Source: Sphagnum compactum
Lineage: Eukaryota; Bryophyta; Sphagnopsida; Sphagnales
NCBI GenBank assembly: GCA_965153455.1
Contig: OZ234496.1
Location: 18,468,304-18,532,303, forward strand
Reading direction: 5' to 3'
DNA length: 64,000 nt
In this document: one piece after another, positions 49,166 through 64,000 of the stretch
How the letters are laid out: the number at the start of each line of letters is the position of its first letter
Numbering within the stretch: position 1 is the stretch's first letter
Translations under genes and position numbers: made by a program
The notes under the pieces: model-generated
Databases searched by the model: none
What the model saw: only the letters and a program-made list of their open reading frames with translations
What the model was told of the DNA's origin: nothing

Positions 49166-51710
49166 CAGAGGCTGGACCTTATAGGCATAGTTAACTTAGT
49201 GGTTGTCACAACCCGAGGATGAAAAAAATAGATAAAATAGTTAACTACCGTAGTGGTAGAAGGTCTGCAACCTTTGCTTCAGAAAATGAAACTATGGACT
49301 TTAGTGGCAAAACTATCTTTTCATCATCTTGTTTTTCTCTCTCTTCTCTTCAGGTGGAGCCCCCATGTCCCAAATTTCTTTATCAATAGGATCAAAAGGC
49401 TCATTGAGGTTAAATTGTGACTCAAACTTGACAAATTTAAATGCATCCAGGTTGGAACCTCAATATTAATGCTCAATATAAACTTCAATATTGTTATTAT
49501 ATCTTACAACAATCTTGAGAAACCTTCCCCTTGCACTCGACTTTAAACACATGGACCTCAAAAAGGTGCTTAATTAATGGACCAAAACATGTGTCTTATT
49601 AATAGGTAGAAACATAAATTTTATTAATGAGCATAAACTATTGATGGTTACCTAACCAAAGTTGGTGATGAAAGTCAATTTCATTTAATATAATCTAACA
49701 ATTATGAAGGTGCATTAACAATAACTAGAACAAAAAACCCTAACAATTAATCAATTAACATATTATTTTAGTCTACATTTATATGGAGTATCAAAAGCAT
49801 AACAATTAGATTGAAATAACACATAAGCAAGTAATACAAAACTAGGGTCAACCATAGTGACAATGGCCTTGTCTTGTTAATGTTTCTAACTATTGTGAGT
49901 GGTTGCATCAAAAGTCCAAGTGGAGTGTTTATGTTGTTTTTTGTCTCAAATCTTGTAAAGCTTTATTAAAAAACACATCATAGATTAGGAAAATGTATAA
50001 AGAAGTTTTTTAAAAACGAAAAGGAAACGAGATGTCAAATTGGTTCAAAATAGATGTCAAAATCTCTCCGTGTCTAGAACCGACCACTTGTGATAGGTTG
50101 GCCATATTTCTATGTCAAAAGTTGATGACTTGCAATAGATTTGTCGTGGTGAATGGAGGTGTGTCCTAAAAGGTGGAAGTCAAGAAGTAGCTAAGCCTAT
50201 GGCTACCATTCAACTTAAGATAGAGGATGCTTGTATCCTTTGTAATGTGATCAAAACTTTTTCGTGAAAAAAAATGATCAAGGTAGAAAGATGAAAGGCC
50301 TTTAGCCCTTTCAAACTCCAAATGGCATTGGCATAATCGTGTAAAGACACATTGGCATGTTTGTGTAAGCAACCAAATACTTCAATTGCTAAAGGGAGGA
50401 ATTCATTAATGAGGTGTCAGGTGTGATAGCTCCTTTCTTTGGTTTGAGCTGCATTAAAGGCGGCAAATCCTTGAGTTGCGCAAGATCGGGGAAGTAAATA
50501 TGTTCATGTTGGGTCGGCAATGACAACATCGGCTAGGGTGTGAATGCCATATTTGGTGAGCACAATGTCAATTCATCAACAAAAAGAGTTGAACGTGGTT
50601 GAAAGAAGTGCATGTAATTGTTTTCGTCCCATGTGGAAGCCAACATTTCGCATTATGGTGGCAAAGGTGTCGCAAATTGCATCATGGGTTCTAATGTGTT
50701 CGTTGCCAGAGCGCAACATAAGAGGTGGATACCCATAGGGTCAATGGGATGTGTGCACACACATTGAAAGATACTTGCAATTAATGGATGGGGTAGTCCA
50801 AGTCATGTACAAAATGTTGTGAAAAAAATTGGGGAAGATAATCGAAAAAATGGGAAGACTAGTCGAACTGTAAACCAAGCCGGAACATGATAAAATTCGA
50901 ACACGATGGGCCTTAAATATCTCATAGGAAAACATGTTGCAAAGGGTGTGATGGTGCAAATGTTTCGAAATGGAATCTTGAAGTTGAACCATTTGTTACC
51001 TAATGAGTTATTCAAATGGAAGAAGACACACATAAATTGAGGGCGATAGAAGATCACATGCCGTTTTGAAATGTTGTGAGAAAGGAAATGTGTTGTTGTT
51101 AATTCGTGCTAAGGCTTCAAGAAGGAAAGGACATTGATCAACCATAAACTTAGCAACTATGATTAAAACGACAAAGGGCCAACTCCTAAATAGGCTACTG
51201 GGGTGATGGTGGATTTTGATATGAACCCAATGCCACCAAAAGTTATTGGGAGGGAGGTTTGTTTATGAACTAAAGGTCCTTTTAGGCTATAAAGGATCCT
51301 AGACCCAAAAGATGTCCAAACACTTAAAGGAAGGAGAAGTCAAAGGAAATAAGGGACTTTGTGAAGGTGAAAAATGGAGGTGTGCATCATAAAAGATATG
51401 ATGGGTGTTGCATGAAATTCATTCAAGTCAAACAAAAACCTGACAAACGAAAGAAAAGTACACTGTTGTTGTATTTCCTTTTACCTAAGTGCCCCCACTA
51501 TCACTATTTTCTTCTTCCATTACTCCAAACTCCATTACAAGTACTTGACAAAAACAAATATTCACAATCCATGTACTCCAATTACTGCCCAATCATTATG
51601 GTCTAGATAAGTGTGCAAAAGTTATAGTGTAGGTCCACTTACACAAGTATAATTCAATGTGACTCGTTTACAAAATTGTTCTAGGGCTTTGAAAGTTGTG
51701 GTCTTTTGTA
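49166..51710. other. AT-rich spacer
   Basis: No gene recognised. Slightly less AT-rich at 50400-51300, where several 64-84-codon frames overlap on both strands without conserved motifs; this may be a worn transposable-element coding region. Confidence 0.4.
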
Positions 51711-51719
51711 GGGTGCCAA

Positions 51720-52650
51720 TAGTCTTCCACTCGTTTTATAGGTTGTTGGGTTGTTGTTTTGTGAGATGAGCAAACAAAAAATGTGGTTGGACAGGTTGGT
51801 TGACCTTCATTGTTAGAATCTAATTTTAAAAACTTGCAAGTAAGTGTATGAACTTTTTTTCTTTATGTTTATTTTTTTTGTGTTATTTGATTTGATTTTT
51901 TTTTTCTTGTCACAACTTCTTGTTATGAGTTGTTTTGTATGTGTTTTCCAAGGTGGTAGTTGTTTTGTGTGTTTCTTTTTTTGTGCAAAAAGATGTTGAT
52001 GGAAAGTGAACAAAGTTGTTTTATGTATGAATGTCTTATGCAAGGTCATAGTGGTTATGTGTGTGTTTTATGAGTTGTTGCTTTATGAAATGAGTGAAGG
52101 AGTAGTGTCATCACTTGAGGTGGTTGAACTTGGAGTTTGACAAAAAGTTTTTAGTTTGGGTGTTTATTTAAATGTTTTGTGACAACTTGTTTCAAATTAT
52201 TTTCTATTGTGATAATTGTTCCATTTTTTTTCCCCCAAAAGATGCTAATCAAAAGTGAGCAAAGTTGATTTTTTGTTTGTAAAAAGTTGGCTACAATGAC
52301 TATGTGCATGTTTCACGAGTTATTCTATAAGGTGAACAAAATAACAACATAGAACAACATTGTTGGGTTTAGTGTTTGAGCTTAGTGGTTAGAATCTCAT
52401 TGTGATTTTGGATGTTTTTCTCTTTGGTTTTTGTCATGTTGCAACTTGTTTTGTGTGTTTTGCAAAAGGTGGTAATCATTTTTGTGTTTGTGAAAAGTTG
52501 GCCATGGGAGATTAACAAAGTTGTTTTTTGTTTAAATGTTTTGCTCAAGGTTATAAAAGCTTTTTGTGTTTTATTGATTATTGCTCAATGATGTGTATGA
52601 AAAAGTAGTGTTTTAAAGTGAAGGGATTAAACTTTGTGTACAAAACTTGA
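51720..52650. repeat. Diverged ~250-bp tandem repeat, about 3.5 copies
   Basis: Recurring order of words: CAACTTGTTTTGTGTG, then GCAAAA-GATG or GTGGTAAT, AAAGTGA(G/A)CAAAGTTG, GTTTAAATG-like, TTTTATGAGTTGTTGCTTTATG, and GTGTTTGAACTTGG-like. The cycle begins near 51911, 52181 and 52435, with a partial copy at 51720. Divergence is high. Confidence 0.6.
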
Positions 52651-55650
52651 AAATTTCAGCTTTTTTTATTTATTGCCCTAAGCTAATGGATACGCATGTG
52701 TAGTTTTTGGGTTCACCCATCCAATTCGTGGGTTGTTTTGAAGTCTACCCATCTACTTGTTGGGTTTTTTTTGAAAATATGAATGTTGGGTAACTGATTT
52801 AATCATTTTTCTATATCTTTTTTTTTTTGGGTTGTCACTTGCCTTTTTGTATCACGAGGTTTCATAACATTATGAAATGTAAAAAAAATTTATATGACTA
52901 ATTTTTGAAGTGAAATTTGTTTGATAAACATACAAATAATTAGCTTCAATTCTTTTAAATTTTATTAAAATGAGACTCTTAAAAAAATGATTTGAAAGAT
53001 TATGCAATAATTAATTAAAATATAACATGTCAATTTTAAAATAAATTAAAAATTTAACGCAATTTTTTTTTTGAGATATGAATGTTTTTAATTAATATGA
53101 TGTTATTCGAAAAACTTCAATAAGGCTTTGATGAAGAGTTAATAACAAAAATCATAATAAAATTATTTTTTAATTGATTAATTTTTTGTATTATTGTAAT
53201 TTTTTATGTTATAAATTTTTACTCTGGCCTTAAAATAGTAAACCTGCATGTATGATTTTAGGTCTTACCAAACATGTATGGGGCAAACACAACTAGTTTC
53301 ATCTTGGGTGCAAGCATGGTAAAGTAAAAAGAAAAGAAAAGTAAGGATGGTTATTTTTATCATCTATCATGTAATGAAATTTTTAAAAAAAAAATCCAAA
53401 TGGATGAAATATGAGAAAAACCCTTGGGCCCCCTTTTGTACACAAAAATCTAGGATTTTATTTTTTGAGTAAACAAAAAGTATTCTTTTTTGATATTTGG
53501 TAATTGTGATCAAGGAACTTTGATCACAATATATTCAACGAAATATTATAATATTAATTTAAAATATAGAAATCGTTGTACTTTTCAAGGCCAATCAAAA
53601 TATGTTTTATTTTTTCTTTATCAGAATACAATTGGTAGACACATTCAAGTAAAAAATTTAATTCATAATAAATTTTATGGCTCTTGTTGCTATTTTGTGA
53701 TTATTCTACAAGTAGATTGTAAATATTACAAACTTGACAATTATGGGATAAAGTTATATGAGATTATTGGGTAATAAACATGGAAAAAACACAATAAATA
53801 GACTTCTTAGTCTAATGATGGCTACTATGATTAAAGAAATTTAACAAGATTTTGACATGCAAAAGGTAGAAACGAAAAAACATTAAAATTAATGTAAAAA
53901 TCAATACCTACAAGAAATAATTACTTACTTAGAAAAAAGAGAGTTGGGGTTGAAATGGGTCACACCGACCTTTTAGGTGAGAGATTATTTTCAAAATATT
54001 CTGAAAATTATTTAAATAAAGGTTCAAGAATAAAAAAAATCATCATACTTTTATGTTAAGGTCTGTGCTAATTTTTTAAAAAATATAGATAATTTTCAAA
54101 TCTTTTCAAGAAATTGAAATAATGTTTCTTTCTACTTAAAAGTGGGTTACAACTGTTTCAAAAGGTTTTGGTATACTTTTTATTCATTATGTTGATTTCA
54201 AAATTTCAAGATGTATATTCCAATGTATTGAAAAAAAAACTTATATTTTTTTAAAGAACTTTTGAAACAATTATCAAATATTTATTTAAGAAATCACAAA
54301 AAAAAAAGAAAGTTAATGTTGGATTGGCCTAAGTATTAATTAGGATATTTCAAAATCAAAATGCCTTGACCTAATTACTTGTACCTACCCTCCTCCAAGA
54401 CATATATAATCTTGGCTTGTAAATGATAGTTCAGCATGTGAGATAGTTATGAAATCCATCTATGAAGGAAGGTAGTTTGTTTACATTATTAGTGTACATG
54501 ATATCACCACTTTAAAATATTGTTAAGGCAAATGAATTTGGCACCTACCTAAATATTTGAAATGATATTTTTAGTTTTTAATTTTAAGGTTATTAATTAC
54601 AAATATATAATTTTAAAAATTATTTTAGGATTAAAATAAGAGCTCCCAACACAAGCCCACCACCAAATTACACATATTAACAATGCCTCCTATAAATCAA
54701 ATAGGAGGCATCTTGTGCCTATGAAGGCCTCTTACACCTACCAAGTAAGTATAAGAAGCTTCATATATTAGGAAGATGTAGAAAGAAAATGGTGAGCATC
54801 CTTACAAAAAAATTTAGCCAAAAATGGCTATAAACCAAACATGAAATACATATTTTTTAATGAGCCTCCTATATATTTAAGCCACATTAAAACTAACTAT
54901 AGGAATCTATTAATTTTTATTTATTTATTTTTTCTCACTTTTGGTGATGGAAATTGGTGTTTTTTAAAAATTTGTGAAGTAGGTGGGTTGGTGATCATGC
55001 ACAAGATGATTTAGCCAAATTTGGCTCAAGGTTAGAAGGGGAAGTAGAAAACTTTAGGATTCTTACTATAATTTTGTGACTTGTTGGAAGCTATTATCTA
55101 AATATGGCAACTTTAGATTTTTTGTTCCTTGTAATATGGGGACTTGGGCCTATTTTTTTTAAAAAAAAGTCCTTTGTACATTTTGCACCTAATTCCTTTT
55201 TTTGTAATGGCTAGGTTGTGAACATTTGCCAAGAATTTTTTTTTTGCGGAAACCAACTTTTTGTTTTGGCAAAAAAAAGAAACATTTTATCACAAAATTC
55301 TTCATTTTAAAGAAATTTACCAAAAATGAAGTTTTTATAGGTCAGGTTCATCACATTTCTATTCTTGGCTAGAATAGGGTAGCCAAATTTAAAAATAAAA
55401 TAAATTGGTATAACTCCTGAAAATTGGTTTTGCCATTCTTGGGATATGCTTGTCACTTCCATTGAAAAAAAAAACTTGAAAAAAAAAAACATGGGAGGAA
55501 ACTCTTAAAAAATAACTTCATTTTTGAATTTTACTTTTTTTTGGCAAAATTTCACCAATTAAAAAAAATGGCTACAAGTATGGAGTATGGACCACCTTGT
55601 CTATTTGCCTAGGCACCTACTCTACAACACTAGAGGCTCTAATCATAGGG
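52651..55650. other. AT-rich spacer
   Basis: Long A/T runs, no recognisable gene on either strand. GGAAGGTAGTTTGTTTAC at 54468 recalls the start of repeat family A at 19231, but the match does not extend. Confidence 0.4.
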
Positions 55651-59957
<4,307 letters not shown>

Positions 59958-61681
59958 AGCTGCTCAGCAATTTCTCCTCAACACCCAAAGTGGTCAGGAT
60001 TTGTGGGGTGAAAAGGAAGATTCAGTAGTACTTCGGCTTGGCTTGCAGATTAGGTGTAAGTTGTATCTTCTGTAAAGCTTTTACAGGTATTGCAAGTTCT
60101 TTTCCAGAAGGCCAAATAAGAGCAGTTATACAACAAATTCAAAGCTGTTTTGCTGAGGCCCAAAATACACTTATACAACAGATACAAAGCTATGTTAGTT
60201 GATGATGATAGACTGGACCAATGGAACCACTTTGTATAGAAAAAAATCAGAAAAAGATAAAGTAGTCTGTTTATATGTGATCCTTTCAGACATTTTGGAG
60301 GACTGGTGGATAGGTTCCAACACATGCAAACTAATTTTTGCTATTGTTTGTAAGTTTTTGAGCTTTGTAAATTCCATTTGTGTTTTATTGTTTCCTTGTT
60401 GCTATAGTGGGATGTAAAGGCAAGCATTATTTATTTTCATTGCCTCGCTGAACTGAAGAAAGCTTCATGTAAGTGGAAGGAGCCTCATGCAATGAATTGA
60501 TGTCTGTGGGAGAAAATGAAGAGCTTTTGGGATTGCAATTCACTCATTGGAGTGGTTTGCAGAAGAGTTCTCTTGAGGATTCCAGATGAATCAGCCACAC
60601 CTCATGAGGGAACACAGTAGGGGAGTACTGGGTTCTTGGTTAAAGCTGGAGCAGCTGAAAGATTAGAGAACAAGAAAAGATCCAAAGAAGCCCAAGAAGA
60701 AATGAATACCAAAGGTGAGGCTGAAGGAAGAAATAAAAAAATTGGGCTGGTGACCCACAAAGCCATAGAAGCTTAGAAGTGTATCTGTGAAACCATTGAC
60801 ATCACACAAACATGCACATGGAGCGCCTCTGTCTCCAAGGGCATGATAAGCATGATCTATACACAGCAGACGTAGAAACCAATCTAACTCACAGTCAGAA
60901 TTCAAATACTTGGGTCGTGATTTTCATGGTTCAGAAAATCACATCATGAATTCAGTCTATTGTGTACATTACTATGCTTGGCTGTGAAAACAATAGTGTG
61001 AAAGTCCCAACACATATACAAGCGATAATTGAGATTCAAAGGCCAATTATAATTGCTCACTTTTTGCAAAGCTTGCTTCCAAAACATAAAGGAGCATGAA
61101 AGCAAATATACTGGTTGTGAACAGGAAGAAGCAATATGTAAAGGTAGAGAAAAGGGCAAATGATCATACGCAAATCTGTGTTCTGAGTTTCTGTCACATT
61201 TCCAGAAGCAATCGAAAGACAACTCCTTCAAGATATTGACTAGGACTCTAGAAACAGAGCTAATAGAAAAAGTCAACAATATCATCATACAAGCTGCAAC
61301 AAGCTTGTTTTAGCTTGTGCCTGTACATGGAAGCATCTGAGCCTGAGGCATGCATAGGCAGAGGGTAGTACCAAACAAGGGAACTTCCATTAACATCCAT
61401 CTGAAGACTCTCATTGCCAAGGTGACTGTACAGAGTGGCAGAATGAAATTTCCACAGACAAGATTGTGGACATGGGTCATTTACTGTGGCCAATAAAGTT
61501 ACAACAGACAAACTGACAATGGCTTCCTTCAGCCTCTGTGCAGCTGAACTTATCCAGCCCTTGACCTCAGATCTCAAATCATCCTAACAGCTTTCATATA
61601 TACATTTCAAGCAGAACTTGTCTTTGCCTCATCTATCTGCCCTCCTACATTATTTGGCTCGTATGACAGAGAGACCCAATG
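59958..61681. other. Convergent intergenic region / 3' UTRs
   Basis: Lies between the stop codons of two converging genes, so it should hold both 3' UTRs. No conserved coding was recognised. The short basic frame around 60636-60776 on the plus strand (KKRSKEAQEEMNTKGEAEG) has no start codon in context and was not called. Confidence 0.5.
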
Positions 61682-62602
61682 CTACTCCCAATCAGCATCA
61701 AAATAACCTGCATCTTTCATCTCTGAGTAATATGCATCCTCCATTTGCAAATCCTCCTCCCGCAGGAAGTCTGCCAAGAAGGTTGCATACAGGAGAGGTG
61801 GGTAAAGAGCATAATAGAAAAACGCAGCCAAGCCATAGACACAATACCCAAAATCAGCTCCAAATCCAAGAAGTGTACTTCCAAAGGCTTCCAAGCCATT
61901 AAGGATGAATAGAATAAGGACATAGTGATAAAAAGCTGGCCGTGCTGGTAATCGGTCCCGCCACCTGGTGTAAGGAAGGATAAGAATCACAAAGTAAACT
62001 GCTGTGAAGAAGAGATTATGCATCATCCAGAAGCCCCATTTGTTCCAGTCTCCTGCATCATCCTGTGTAATGAACAAAGGAATGGAGAGTCCAAAGATGT
62101 ACACTGCATTCAACAAGGCATCAACCGCAGCAAAGAGGCCAGAGAAAAGGAGTGTGCGGAGCAATGCATCCCAGCCACTGATGAGATATCCTTGTGACAG
62201 AAACACCACAACACTAACCTCTAGCAACACCATGCCAAACCTTGTAACCAGTGACATGACATTCCAGGCAGTCTCTTGGTCAGGTCCTCTTGTCTGCTGC
62301 ATCTTCAGAAGAGTCCAGCAGATGTTCAGAATACAAATCACCCATAAAAATGTGTAGTAAGTGGTCATTATATGTGAGCGACTCTGCATCAGCTTCCGCA
62401 CACTGGATCGCAGTCTTGTGAGGAGAAACAGCAAGAAAAGCAATGCAGGCAAGGCCAGTACTAGGTCATACAAGACTTCCCTGAATCCTTGTGTTCCTGA
62501 TGGCTTCATCATTCTCAAACACATTGGTGCATCTCTTGTAGGTTGATCAGGAAAAACTCCTGGTGCTGGTGCTGGTGCCAGTATCATCGTCTCAATCTCC
62601 AT
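61682..62602 (-). CDS. Seven-transmembrane TPRA1-like protein (CAND2/CAND8 family)
   Basis: Intronless gene for a 306-residue multispanning membrane protein. ATG at 62602 is the first methionine; the frame stays open 11 codons upstream but with no ATG there. Hydrophobic segments at about residues 43-63, 80-97, 114-136, 148-174, 190-210, 224-246 and 250-278 give seven spans. Family landmarks include the conserved RFGMVLLEVSVVVF span, VILILPYTRWRDRLPARPAFY before span 6, and LFILNGLEAFGSTLLGF. The tail is acidic (EEDLQMEDAYYSEMKD). These match the TPRA1 (transmembrane-40) family, called candidate G-protein-coupled receptors CAND2 and CAND8 in Arabidopsis; molecular function there is still debated. 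The gene converges on the aspartic proteinase. Confidence 0.9.
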   Translation of the reverse strand: MEIETMILAPAPAPGVFPDQPTRDAPMCLRMMKPSGTQGFREVLYDLVLALPALLFLLFLLTRLRSSVRKLMQSRSHIMTTYYTFLWVICILNICWTLLKMQQTRGPDQETAWNVMSLVTRFGMVLLEVSVVVFLSQGYLISGWDALLRTLLFSGLFAAVDALLNAVYIFGLSIPLFITQDDAGDWNKWGFWMMHNLFFTAVYFVILILPYTRWRDRLPARPAFYHYVLILFILNGLEAFGSTLLGFGADFGYCVYGLAAFFYYALYPPLLYATFLADFLREEDLQMEDAYYSEMKDAGYFDADWE

Positions 62603-63360
62603 CCCTAAAACCTTCGTTTCTAAATTCTTCCCCACTTAAATCTCAAACCCTAACGGCTCCAAGATTCCAACCCTTTGTGCCTGCCACTCTTAGAATTCCC
62701 TTTTGCTTCTTCCACAGGCAATCTCAAACCCTAGCCTTGCAAAGCATTCTCTTGCCTGGACTATCTAATTATTGAACCCTAGCCAGACTTGACACAATCG
62801 TTTGGAAGCATGAAAAAAGCTGTCTACTTTCTTCCCGTAACTTCCGATTCTTCTTGCCCAAAAAATTCCCAACAAAACTATTGCAATCCGAAATCCTAGC
62901 TTTTTGCCACGCTCCCTCAAAATACCGCTTCTTCCATCTCAAACTCCTCGTTCAAAATCCTTGCGCAAAACTCAAGGCTCCATATAATCAGCGACATCAT
63001 GCAAGGAAAAGCAGGAAATTTTTAAAAAAAAAAAAACACAGTCTCAGTACATAGTTTCCGTGTACCAGATCTTCAAACCCTAAGCTTTCCACAAATTGGA
63101 ACTGCTTCCTAATCTCCTCTTACTCCACGTAGCACGTCCATACAACTCCACAGGTTCCCTTTCTCTTCTCTTCTGCAACTCCTGCTTGCAAAAAACTCGA
63201 TCACAAAGACAGCCCAGATCCGCCACGAAAGAAAAACCGCTCCGATCGACACCACGAAGCCTTGGAACGCAGCAAACACACACACCCAACACAAAAGACA
63301 GCTTCCCTGGTATACAAGGAAAGAGAAAAGCTCAAAGCCCGTCTTCACACGTGGGAAAAG
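62603..63360 (-). promoter_or_regulatory. 5' leader and promoter of the TPRA1-like gene with telo-boxes
   Basis: AAACCCTAA/AAACCCTA motifs (telo-boxes) occur at 62645-62653, 62726-62733 and 63075-63083, with a weaker GAACCCTAG at 62774. Telo-boxes are known plant promoter elements of growth and ribosomal genes and Polycomb recruitment sites. Here they lie within 500 bases of the start codon. Pyrimidine-rich on the plus strand, with no gene of its own; open frames here are low-complexity shadows. Confidence 0.5.
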
Positions 63361-63599
63361 AGTAGGGGGGATTGGTAGGTGTCGTTATTCTTTTACTCAA
63401 GAGGGGCGGGGGTACCTACTAAGGTTCGAACCCACAACTAATCAGCGCCACAAACCTACCATGGTAACCTAACCTAGTAGTGGGCCCAACTAACCACAAA
63501 AGCTTTTATAATATATTATATTTCATCATGATCAAATTTTAATTATGCTTGAAATTGGAGTGCACTTCAATAGAGTTCATCTAGAAAGTTGGAGAATGG

Positions 63600-63960
63600 A
63601 TGAATTTTTGAGAAAGATGGAACTAAGGAAATTGAATCTTTGGAAAGTTTGGACAATGGATGAACTCAAAGAAATGAGACGATAGATGAATTCGAAGAAG
63701 GCAAAAAATAGTTGATGAATTTAGACAAGTTTGACAATGGATGGCACCAAGGAGGTTGGACAATGGATGAATTAAAGGACATTTGGGAAGGATGGAATCA
63801 AACAACGGAGTCAAGGAAAGTTTGACAATGGATGAACTCAAAGAAATGAGAAGATAGATGAATTCGAAGAAGGCAAAACTAGTTGATGAATTTAGACAAG
63901 CTTGACAATGGATGAATCCGAAAAGGTTGAACCATAAATGAATTTGGGGATATTGGGTTT
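63600..63960. repeat. Minisatellite with 173-bp higher-order period
   Basis: Short words GACAATGGATGAA and GATGAATT recur about every 45 bases. A long block (AAAGTTTG..GACAATGGATGAACTCAAAG through GATGAATTTAGACAAG) at 63644-63740 is repeated 173 bases later at 63817-63910 with few changes. The TTTAGGGTTTAG at 63958-63969 is a short telomere-like word. Confidence 0.85.
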
Positions 63961-64000
63961 AGGGTTTAGTGGGAAGTCTTCGCCGCCTGAAACCTGCACG

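Noticed and set aside
60636-60776. Short basic frame (FLVKAGAAERLENKK...) in the convergent spacer
   Set aside because: It has a stop just upstream, no suitable start codon and no recognisable family; likely 3' UTR sequence.
63418-63440. GGTTCGAACCC as a B box of a SINE on the minus strand
   Set aside because: GGTTCGAACC is itself palindromic and no A box at proper spacing was found, so chance is likely.

Overview
This window is nuclear DNA of a land plant. It has GT-AG introns, Arabidopsis-type TTTAGGG/CCCTAAA telomeric motifs, a plant vacuolar aspartic proteinase with the plant-specific saposin insert, and remnants of a Ty3/gypsy chromovirus. Species cannot be fixed from sequence alone. 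Long AT-rich, repeat-degraded spacers between compact genes, plus the style of the kinase fragment, would suit a seed-free plant (fern, lycophyte or bryophyte), but that is inference.

Layout. (1) 1-6000: a broken TKL-type protein kinase on the minus strand (1973-3059) in non-coding DNA. (2) 6-34.5 kb: about 28 kb of AT-rich DNA with no intact gene. It holds diverged tandem repeats, a long hairpin (13071-13214), a head-to-head interstitial telomere repeat (16727-16818), a possible tRNA-derived relic, an inverted-terminal element (23914-24481), and a decayed gypsy integrase/chromodomain (32081-32568) followed by a polypurine tract and LTR-like start (33238-33250). (3) 34.5-37 kb: an eight-copy 64-bp minisatellite carrying telomere-like motifs, then a dense cluster of long G and C homopolymer tracts. 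(4) 37.9-47.5 kb: a large PHD/extended-PHD chromatin-reader gene (+), reconstructed as 11 coding exons and about 2,206 residues. (5) 47.5-55.7 kb: AT-rich spacer with further degenerate repeats. (6) 55.9-60.0 kb: a complete aspartic proteinase gene (+), 13 coding exons, 506 residues. (7) 61.7-62.6 kb: an intronless seven-transmembrane TPRA1/CAND2-type gene (-), convergent with the proteinase, with telo-box motifs upstream. (8) 63.6-64 kb: another minisatellite.

The three intact genes (chromatin reader, vacuolar protease, membrane protein) are unrelated housekeeping-type genes; nothing suggests a shared pathway. No wholly new system was recognised. The most unusual features are the telomere palindrome, the G/C-tract cluster, the nested repeat arrays and the hairpin. 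Exon boundaries were found by eye from splice consensus and reading-frame continuity, and both spliced models close in frame.
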